A program made the translations under genes and the position numbers. Shown one piece after another: positions 44,034 to 49,454 of a stretch of 49,454 nucleotides of DNA. Position 1 is the stretch's first letter, and each line of letters starts with the position of its first letter. The stretch is taken from assembly GCA_025934375.1 (NCBI GenBank), contig JAICYD010000044.1, forward strand, positions 1 through 49,454, given 5' to 3'. This DNA comes from Streptosporangiaceae bacterium. Lineage in GTDB: Bacteria > Actinomycetota > Actinomycetes > Streptosporangiales > Streptosporangiaceae. The notes under the pieces were generated by a model, which was not told the origin of the DNA, did not search any database, and was given only the letters and a program-made list of their open reading frames with translations.

Positions 44034-44054
44034 CTGCACAGTGCACCTGCACAG
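44034..44054. promoter_or_regulatory. CTGCACAG direct repeats with TGCACAGTGCA palindrome
   Basis: CTGCACAG occurs at 44034-44041 and 44047-44054; TGCAC-A-GTGCA at 44035-44045 is a perfect palindrome. They sit about 70 nt before the DUF397 start in the AT-richer gap 43968-44275 and may be the operator for the regulator module. Confidence 0.35.
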
Positions 44055-44275
44055 CACAAATGCAACGCGCAGTTTACGAGCGCTCAATATCTATAACTCT
44101 CGATATCCGCTGTACGGAGTCCCCGTCACTGCCCCCGGATGCCAGATAACGAGATTCTCATCACATGCCCATAACGAGCGCCACTGGCCCGTGGCGCCCC
44201 GCGATGGCACCCGCGAGCAAAGGGGCGGTGATCAGGCAGGTGTGCTGGAATGACCGGAGGTGGGAGACTCGGCGC

Positions 44276-44893
44276 ATGACAGCTTCGCCGCGTCGTGTCT
44301 CGGTGGTCCTGTTCGAGGGGTTCGAACTGCTCGACGTGTTCGGCCCGGTTGAACTGCTCGCCATGCTGCCCGAGGACTTCCAGGTGGACCTGGTGGGTCC
44401 CGTCGCCGGCCCGGTGCGCAGCAGCCAGGGCACCGAGGTCATCGCGCAGGCCGCCTACGAGGACGCGCAGGCGCCCGACATCGTGATGGTCCCCGGCGGC
44501 ATGGGCACCCGCGCCCTGGTGCGCGAAACTGGGTTCCTGTCCGCGCTGACGGCCTGGGCCGAACCCGCCGAGCTGGTCACCTCGGTCTGCACGGGATCGG
44601 CGCTCCTGGCGGCGGCCGGGCTGCTCGACGGGTATCGCGCCACCTCGAACAAGCTCGCGTTCGCGTGGGCATCCAGCCACGGGCAGGACGTGACCTGGGT
44701 CGCGAAGGCACGCTGGGTCCAGGACCGCGACCGCTGGACCTCCTCCGGCGTGGCGGCGGGCATGGACATGACCGCCGCCCTCATCGCCTCCCTGAACGGC
44801 CAGCAGGCCGCCGACGACGCCGCACGCCGGATCGAGCTGGAGATCCACGCCGACCCGGACTGGGACCCCTTCGCCCGGTCTTACGGCCTCTAG
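44276..44893 (+). CDS. DJ-1/PfpI-family protein (isonitrile-hydratase-like)
   Basis: 205 residues. The family's acidic residue in FEGFELLDVFGP (D20 region) and the nucleophile C105 in VTSVCTGSALLAAAGLLDG are present, as are PGGMGTRAL and the TSSGVAAGMDM segment. It most resembles InhA-type isonitrile hydratases and the related N-terminal domains of AraC-like regulators; no DNA-binding domain follows here. GGAGGTGGGAG precedes ATG 44276 at somewhat long spacing. Monocistronic. Confidence 0.88.
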   Translation: MTASPRRVSVVLFEGFELLDVFGPVELLAMLPEDFQVDLVGPVAGPVRSSQGTEVIAQAAYEDAQAPDIVMVPGGMGTRALVRETGFLSALTAWAEPAELVTSVCTGSALLAAAGLLDGYRATSNKLAFAWASSHGQDVTWVAKARWVQDRDRWTSSGVAAGMDMTAALIASLNGQQAADDAARRIELEIHADPDWDPFARSYGL

Positions 44894-45034
44894 AATCGAG
44901 CGTCCGCTCAAGCCTGCGAACGGGCCGCCTTCACCGGCAGCGTCAGCGGCACCCAGCTCTGCGGTCCAGGCACCAGCGCGGTGAGCGGTGGCTGAACGCC
45001 GGGCAAGGGGCCCGCGTGGCCGGCCTGGTGACTT

Positions 45035-45307
45035 TCAGTCGCCGCGATACTGCGGACTGTCGCACGCGCCCCGGCCGGCAGCCACCGCCTCGCCCATGAT
45101 CGCGATGATCTTGCCAGCCGGGATGGACAGCACGACTACGCCAGCACATGCCCAAAACAGCACCCACCGGTGCCCGATGACCGCCACGCCGCCCACGTAG
45201 AGCGCGGCGATGACCACCCACACCAGTGCCCACGGCCTGCCGCGCAGGCGCCGATGCCCGCCGCCCGGCTCTTCACGACAGGCGCCATCGCCACGGCCAC
45301 TATCCAT
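45035..45307 (-). CDS. Small two-helix membrane protein
   Basis: 90 residues. A short hydrophilic N-terminus with HRRLRGRPW leads into two hydrophobic segments (about 28-46 and 50-70) reading WALVWVVIAALYVGGVAVIG and WVLFWACAGVVVLSIPAGKI. Near-identical arrangements occur in a small actinobacterial membrane-protein family without known function. ATG 45307 lacks a strong ribosome site. It lies downstream of a monooxygenase remnant whose frame it shares. Confidence 0.7.
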   Translation of the reverse strand: MDSGRGDGACREEPGGGHRRLRGRPWALVWVVIAALYVGGVAVIGHRWVLFWACAGVVVLSIPAGKIIAIMGEAVAAGRGACDSPQYRGD

Positions 45308-45315
45308 GGTGCCCA

Positions 45316-45723
45316 GCTGCCCAATTCGGCGCCGCCCATGCGGCAGCCGGGGATGATTCTGTTCCAGCCAATGGCCGACACGGTCTTCGGCCCAGAACGC
45401 CAGCTGCGTCATCGCCAGCACCTGACGAGCCACTGGCCGGCGTTCCAGGTCGTAGGAGTCCAGCAGCGGCCCGTTCCCGGGCCGGGCGGCCGCGAACGCG
45501 AGCTTCCAGCCCCGGTTGGCCGCATCCTGGATAGCGGCGTTCATGCCATGGCCGGTGGCCGGTGAAAGGCGTGGGCGGCATCGCCGACCAGGTACAGCCT
45601 GCCCTGGCGGAACCGGTCGGCGATCCGGTGCTGCACCCCGATCCGCGACGACCAGGCAACGCTGGTGACCTGCATGGTCATCTCTTTCCCTGCTATGGCT
45701 ATGAGCCAGGCAAGCTGGGACAT
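45316..45723 (-). pseudogene. FAD-dependent aromatic monooxygenase, C-proximal fragment
   Basis: The minus strand shows QHRIADRFRQGRLYLVGDAA HAF (the GD motif that binds FAD) and then, one base out of frame at about 45570, SPATGHGMNAAIQDAANRGW KLAF, LLDSYDLERRPVARQVL and LTQLAFWAE-like residues. A missing T in the run following CACGCC would explain the shift. The N-terminal GxGxxG FAD domain and the C-terminal thioredoxin-like part are both gone. It belongs to the PheA/TfdB-type hydroxylases. Confidence 0.75.
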
Positions 45724-45869
45724 AGGGACGGGAGGGGCTCGACTCCGCCTCTCGCGGATTCCGATTGCGCGGTGCGCGAGCCGCCGACGGCTGCGCGGGC
45801 TCGCATCTCCGCGTCTTACCCGGGTCCCTCCCGTCGCTCAACAGTCAATTGCGTCAATCACCGCCCCGC

Positions 45870-45889
45870 AAGGGGTCAAAGGTCCCAAC
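45870..45889. promoter_or_regulatory. DosR/OsdR-like box 1 upstream of hsp20
   Basis: GGG-TCAAAG-GTCCC-AA (45873-45888) fits the arms and 6-nt core spacing of the DosR consensus GGGACTWWAGTCCC, though the core differs. It is about 155 nt before the Hsp20 start. Confidence 0.35.
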
Positions 45890-45929
45890 CTCACGGACCG
45901 CGCCCGCACCTAGGCCCGCTGAGGACGGT

Positions 45930-45949
45930 CTGGGGCACTAGGTCCCGCC
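45930..45949. promoter_or_regulatory. DosR/OsdR-like box 2 upstream of hsp20
   Basis: GGG-CACTAG-GTCCC (45933-45946) has the same arms and spacing as box 1, 60 bp farther on, about 95 nt before the start codon. The interval 45724-46039 holds no gene. Confidence 0.35.
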
Positions 45950-46039
45950 ACCATGGGCCATCTTCCCCTGTCGGGCCGGGCGTGGTCGCTGTGCGATTGA
46001 GTTGAAGGCATAGCAGTCGTTTCAGAAAGGCAAGACGAG

Positions 46040-46462
46040 ATGAGCACCTTGCTGCGCAGGGACCCCCGGACGATGCTCCCCGACCTGGTCGAGTGGTTCG
46101 AGGAGCCCTTCGTGACGCTTCGCCCCTATCTGGCCCAGCCGATCCGGATCGAGGACTTCGTAGAGGATGGCCAGTACCTGGTCCGGGCCGAGTTGGCCGG
46201 GATCGACCCGGCGAAGGACGTAGAGGTCACGGTCGGCTCCGGCTACCTGACCATCCGCGCCGAACGGCACGACAAGACCGAGAGCAAGCACCGGACCGAG
46301 TTCCGCTACGGCTCGTTCTCCCGCGGCCTGCCGCTGCCGGGCGACGCCAACCCCGACGACATCACGGCAAGCTACGACCACGGCATCCTCACCATCTCCG
46401 TCGGCCTCAAGGCCGCGAAGAAGGACGAGGTCAAGAAGATCGAGGTCAAGTCGGCCAAGTAG
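46040..46462 (+). CDS. Hsp20/alpha-crystallin small heat-shock protein
   Basis: 140 residues. The alpha-crystallin domain (about 38-130) includes YLVRAELAGIDPAKDVEVTV, the conserved F-R-Y-G-S-F-x-R motif and A-S-Y-D-x-G-I-L-T-I near the end; a short Lys-rich tail follows. It is an ATP-independent chaperone that holds unfolded proteins. AGAAAGG precedes the ATG with a spacing of about 10 nt. Two DosR-like boxes upstream, and the two genes downstream, suggest a hypoxia- or dormancy-induced gene of the Acr/HspX type (inference). Confidence 0.93.
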   Translation: MSTLLRRDPRTMLPDLVEWFEEPFVTLRPYLAQPIRIEDFVEDGQYLVRAELAGIDPAKDVEVTVGSGYLTIRAERHDKTESKHRTEFRYGSFSRGLPLPGDANPDDITASYDHGILTISVGLKAAKKDEVKKIEVKSAK

Positions 46463-46609
46463 CGTCCCACCACCACGGCAGTGGCCGCGCCTTGTTCCGC
46501 GCCCCACTCCCGCGATCCGGTCCACCGCATCGCCTGGAAGCCATGAGCGGGCACTGGACCACGATCCGCGGCTAATCCCGGCCCGCCCCGCAGAGCACGC
46601 CGGCCTCGG

Positions 46610-46867
46610 CGAGATGCTCATCCGGGTCTGGGCAACCAGCTCCGCGGCCCCGGGTAGCGGCCCGACTGGCCAGTTCCGGAAGGCCCGGAGGAACGCGGCC
46701 GGATTGAGCCCGAGCCGCCAGTCAGCGACCACCCCGGCCGCGAACTGAGTCTCCGAGCAGCCGCCGCTCTCGAAGCGGCGGACCCAGCGGCACGTCAGCC
46801 AGCACCGCCACAGCTCCTGTTCGCTCTCGATGCCGGTGAACTCCGTACCCGCGCACCGGCGTCCCAT
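46610..46867 (-). pseudogene. HAD-superfamily hydrolase fragment
   Basis: The minus strand reads EFTGIESEQELWRCWLTCRW, VRRFESGGCSETQFAAGVVA and AAFRNWPVGPLPGAAELVAQ, matching the cap helices of actinobacterial HAD-like hydrolases. The first motif (DxDGT) and the rest of the Rossmann core are missing. It lies in the 46463-46969 gap between Hsp20 and the SRPBCC gene; the remainder of the gap holds nothing recognisable. Confidence 0.55.
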
Positions 46868-46969
46868 TTAGCACCGAGGACCTGGAAAGCGCGCAGCCAC
46901 TGTTTAGGTACGGCACTGATGGGCATCGGCGCACCTACGAGTCAAGCCGGAAACCGGAGGATGCATCCG

Positions 46970-47938
46970 ATGACGCACGACAAGCTCACTAGGACGCTCG
47001 GCTGGGCCAGCGCGGGACTCGGCGTGCCGCTGCTGCTATCGGCGGCCCCGGCCGCGCGGGCGCTGGGGATCCGGGATGGCACGCGACAGCGGGCGACCAT
47101 GACGGCCGTGGGAGCACGGGAACTGGCGTCCGCGGCGGGGCTGCTCGGCCAGCGGGGCCCGACGTGGCTGTGGACGCGAGTAGCTGGTGACCTGATGGAC
47201 CTGGCGTTGCTGGGCCAGGCGGTGCGCAGCCGCATCGTGCCACCCCGCGCCTTCAAGACCGCCCTGAAGCAGGACGACAGAGTGAGGCTGGGTCGCACCC
47301 TTTTCGCCACGGCGGCGGTGATAGCCGTTACGGGCGTTGACGTGTACGCCGCCGTTACCAGGTCGCGGGGGGCGAAGCGCCAGCCCCGGGATGGCATGGT
47401 TAGCCTCACCTCCTCGGTGACAGTCAGCCAGCCGCGCGACGAGGTCTACGCCCGGTGGCGGCAGTTCGAGAGGCTGCCCGACTTCATGGCCCATCTAGAC
47501 GACGTCACGGTGACAGGCCCCCGGACCAGCCACTGGCGAGCCACCGCGCCATTCGGCCAGACCGTCGAGTGGGACGCTCAGATCACCTACGACATCCCCG
47601 GTCATCGCCTCGGCTGGCAGTCGGTCCATGGCAGCGAGATCCGCAACGAGGGAGACGTACGGTTCACGCCCGCGCCCAACGAGCAGGACACCGAGGTCCA
47701 CGTGCGGATTCGCTACTCCATGCCGGCCGGGAAGCTAGGCGAGGCGCTCGCGCGGTACCTCGGCGAGGACCCGCACCAGCAGCTCGACGATGACCTGCGC
47801 CGGTTCAAGCAGGTGCTGGAGACGGGCGAGATCGTCCGATCCGAGGGAGCGCCGTGGGGAAAGCGCGCGCGCCGGGAGTTCCCGCAACACCCCGCGCGTC
47901 CGCTATCCGCCAGGGAGCTCAGGAAGGTGCGCTCATGA
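46970..47938 (+). CDS. SRPBCC (START-like) protein with an N-terminal membrane domain
   Basis: 322 residues. Segments at about 12-30, 45-63 and 92-110 are hydrophobic; the C-terminal domain (about 125-280) is a polyketide-cyclase/START-like fold: VSQPRDEVYARWRQFERLPD, FMAHLDDV, GWQSV and an end helix. Such proteins bind hydrophobic ligands. GGAGG (46956-46960) is 9 nt before ATG 46970; an in-frame ATG at 46919 adds 17 unlikely residues. Its stop overlaps the dehydrogenase ATG. The SRPBCC-dehydrogenase pair is a familiar actinobacterial association. Confidence 0.85.
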   Translation: MTHDKLTRTLGWASAGLGVPLLLSAAPAARALGIRDGTRQRATMTAVGARELASAAGLLGQRGPTWLWTRVAGDLMDLALLGQAVRSRIVPPRAFKTALKQDDRVRLGRTLFATAAVIAVTGVDVYAAVTRSRGAKRQPRDGMVSLTSSVTVSQPRDEVYARWRQFERLPDFMAHLDDVTVTGPRTSHWRATAPFGQTVEWDAQITYDIPGHRLGWQSVHGSEIRNEGDVRFTPAPNEQDTEVHVRIRYSMPAGKLGEALARYLGEDPHQQLDDDLRRFKQVLETGEIVRSEGAPWGKRARREFPQHPARPLSARELRKVRS

Positions 47939-49110
47939 AGGCCAATTGCTGGGTGAAGCCGAACACGGTTCGCGTGGAGAACGTGCCGGACCCGACGATA
48001 CTGAACCGCCGGGACGCCATCGTGCGGGTCACCTCGACCGCGATCTGCGGCTCCGACCTGCACCTGCTCGACGGGTACGTCCCGACGATGCAGAAGGGCG
48101 ACGTGATGGGCCATGAGTTCATGGGCGAGGTCGTCGAGGTCGGCGACGACGTGGACGGCGATAAGCTGCGGGTCGGCGACCGGGTGGTGATCCCATTCCC
48201 GATCGCCTGCGGGGCATGCGCCGCCTGCCGGGCCGAGATGTACTCGCTCTGCGAGAACAGCAACCCCAACGCCGGGATGGCCGAGAAGTTCTTCGGCCAC
48301 CCGATCGCTGGGATCTTCGGCTACTCGCACCTCACTGGCGGCTTCGCCGGCGGCCAGGCCGAATACGTCCGGGTGCCGTTCGCCGACGTAGGCGCGCTGA
48401 AGATCGAGTCCGACCTATCGGACGAGCAGGTGCTGTTCCTGTCGGACATCTTGCCGACCGGGTACATGGGCGCCGAGATGTGCGACATCCAGCCGGATGA
48501 CGTCGTAGCCGTCTGGGGCGCCGGGCCGGTCGGGCAGTTCGCGATGGACAGCGCGCGGCTGCTCGGAGCGGCCAAGGTCATCGCTATCGACAAGCAGCCG
48601 TACCGGCTGGCGATGGCCAGCCGCGCAGGGCACGAGACGCTCGACTTCACGCAGGTCGACGTGCGGTCTGCCCTGCTCGAGCTCACCGGCGGACGAGGCC
48701 CCGATAAGTGCGTCGAGGCGGTCGGCATGGAGAGTGACCACGGAACCGCGCCCATCGATGCCTACGATCGCGTCAAGCAGACGGCACGCACCGAGAGCGA
48801 GCGTCCGCACGCGCTACGTCAGGCGATCACGAGCTGCCGGAGCGGCGGCACGGTTTCGGTCGTCGGCGTGTTCGGCGGGGTCTTCGACAAGTTCCCCTCC
48901 GGGTCGTGGATGAACCGGTCGATAACGCTGCGCGCCGGCCAGTGTCACGTGCAGCGCTATATGAAGCCATTGCTGAAGCGCATCGAGGAGGGGCAGCTCG
49001 ACCCCACCCGGGTGATCACGCACACCTTGCCGCTACGGCGGGCACCGCAGGGCTACGACATCTTCAAGCACAAGAAGGACAACTGCGAAAAGGTAATCCT
49101 CAAGCCCTGA
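47935..49110 (+). CDS. Zinc-dependent alcohol dehydrogenase (formaldehyde-dehydrogenase-like)
   Basis: 391 residues. The catalytic zinc ligands are C38 (CGSDLH), H60 and E61 in GHEF; the structural zinc cysteines are C92, C95, C98 and C106. The NAD-binding Rossmann motif GAGPVG follows at about 196. The long insertion after about 275 (GMESDHGTAPIDAYDRVKQT) resembles glutathione-independent formaldehyde dehydrogenases. It is expected to oxidise short aldehydes or alcohols with NAD. AGGAAGG precedes ATG 47935, which overlaps the SRPBCC stop by 4 nt. Confidence 0.92.
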   Translation: MKANCWVKPNTVRVENVPDPTILNRRDAIVRVTSTAICGSDLHLLDGYVPTMQKGDVMGHEFMGEVVEVGDDVDGDKLRVGDRVVIPFPIACGACAACRAEMYSLCENSNPNAGMAEKFFGHPIAGIFGYSHLTGGFAGGQAEYVRVPFADVGALKIESDLSDEQVLFLSDILPTGYMGAEMCDIQPDDVVAVWGAGPVGQFAMDSARLLGAAKVIAIDKQPYRLAMASRAGHETLDFTQVDVRSALLELTGGRGPDKCVEAVGMESDHGTAPIDAYDRVKQTARTESERPHALRQAITSCRSGGTVSVVGVFGGVFDKFPSGSWMNRSITLRAGQCHVQRYMKPLLKRIEEGQLDPTRVITHTLPLRRAPQGYDIFKHKKDNCEKVILKP

Positions 49111-49160
49111 TTTTGCATCAGGCCTGCTAGTGTCCCGTAGCACGTAGAGTTTTCTCATCG

Positions 49161-49196
49161 CGAAGACTTCTCATCGCATGCGATGAGAAGTCTTCG
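49161..49196. terminator. 36-bp perfect palindrome after the alcohol dehydrogenase
   Basis: Positions 49161-49178 are the exact reverse complement of 49179-49196, with no loop. The left arm begins CGAAGACTTCTCATCG. It is AT-richer than its surroundings and follows the dehydrogenase stop by 51 nt, so it probably serves as terminator for that gene, but its perfection and the neighbouring copies of TCTCATCG and GTCTTCGA suggest a repeat element as well. Confidence 0.45.
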
Positions 49197-49254
49197 ACGT
49201 TAAAAATGTCTTCGAGTTACCTGACTGGCCTGGGCTTCATCAGTAACCGTGCGC

Positions 49255-49287
49255 CCCGCGCTGGCCACGGGCGGTGGCCAGCGCGGG
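49255..49287 (-). terminator. Terminator hairpin of the CBM2 gene
   Basis: A perfect 13-bp stem (49255-49267 with 49275-49287, loop of 7 nt) lies 11 nt after the stop of the CBM2 gene on the minus strand. Confidence 0.65.
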
Positions 49288-49297
49288 TTCACCACTG

Positions 49298-49454
49298 TCA
49301 GGTGCAGGGGGTGCCGTTGACGGTGAATGTCGTGGGTGGGTTGTCGTTGCTGGTCCAGGTGCCCTGGAATCCGACGGAGACGCTGGAGCCGGCGGCGATG
49401 GCGGCGTTGTAGCTGGCGTTGGTGAGGGTGGCGTTTTCCCCGGCCTGGGTGAAG
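49298..49454 (-). CDS. Cellulose-binding module (CBM2) protein, C-terminal end
   Basis: Fifty-one residues plus a TGA at 49298-49300; the gene continues beyond the window. The reading NATLTNASYNAAIAAGSSVS then VGFQGTWTSNDNPPTTF and FTVNGTPCT is the end of a family 2 carbohydrate-binding module, including the conserved W in GTW and the final Cys of the disulphide. It probably belongs to a secreted cellulase, chitinase or similar enzyme, whose catalytic domain lies outside. Confidence 0.9.
   Translation of the reverse strand, partial: FTQAGENATLTNASYNAAIAAGSSVSVGFQGTWTSNDNPPTTFTVNGTPCT

Noticed and set aside
1..49454. tRNA, rRNA, CRISPR array or insertion sequence
   Set aside because: No cloverleaf, rRNA core, regularly spaced repeat-spacer series or transposase was recognised. 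The repeats found are pairs or triplets within promoters.

Overview
The window is GC-rich actinobacterial chromosome. GTG/TTG starts, many 4-nt ATGA/GTGA start-stop overlaps, HTH-DUF5753/DUF397 gene pairs, a eukaryote-type glutamine synthetase (GlnII), RsbW/STAS-type regulators, Tat-like and Sec-type secreted proteins and a CBM2 module all fit a soil filamentous actinomycete (Streptosporangiales/Catenulisporales/Streptomycetales-like). The genus cannot be named from the sequence alone. No rRNA, tRNA, CRISPR array or insertion sequence was recognised.

Layout. 1-141: tail of a STAS protein. 0.5-4.1 kb: two-component pair, then a ferric-reductase-like flavocytochrome with an internal deletion and an FMN-binding lipoprotein-like protein; regulator and target share a direct-repeat operator. 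4.4-7.2 kb: three overlapping genes for a gluconate-2-dehydrogenase-like complex (membrane protein, small subunit, GMC flavoprotein). 7.7-12.5 kb: secreted epoxide-hydrolase-like enzyme, glnII, secreted beta-propeller with a sigma-factor remnant at its start, GNAT acetyltransferase. 12.7-18.8 kb: second two-component pair, then an operon of a GT-C-like membrane glycosyltransferase, a cytochrome b/molybdopterin oxidoreductase and a small membrane protein. 18.5-20.9 kb: DUF397 and HTH-DUF5753 regulators (the latter frameshifted) divergent from an anti-sigma-type ATPase, then a small Cys/His protein. 20.8-28.5 kb: large ATPase regulator (frameshifted), methyltransferase (frameshifted), LolA-like lipoprotein and ABC exporter operon.

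28.5-36.7 kb is the most distinctive part: a minus-strand run A'-B-A-lipase of large secreted proteins. A' and A are paralogues, B is a 1380-residue mosaic (eight 56-residue Cys repeats, ricin-type lectin, second repeat domain, FnIII-like domain, unknown C-terminus). The last codons of another B-type gene survive just upstream of A', so the locus probably grew by duplication of a B-A unit.

36.8-40.3 kb is a decayed sugar/ester catabolic locus: a mannitol-dehydrogenase-family gene fused out of frame to a carboxylesterase 3' end, another carboxylesterase that has lost its middle, and an intact DeoR-type regulator. 40.4-44.9 kb: small membrane protein, cyclase-family hydrolase, DUF397/HTH-DUF5753/SAM-methyltransferase run, DJ-1/PfpI protein. 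45-46 kb: small membrane protein and a monooxygenase remnant. 46.0-49.1 kb: Hsp20 with two DosR-like boxes upstream, SRPBCC membrane protein and zinc alcohol dehydrogenase, resembling a hypoxia/dormancy group. The right edge holds the C-terminus of a CBM2 protein.

At least four otherwise full-length genes are broken by one small indel, often beside a homopolymer, and several others have lost whole segments. Either the sequence carries indel errors or this is an accessory region in decay; raw-read coverage would separate the two.
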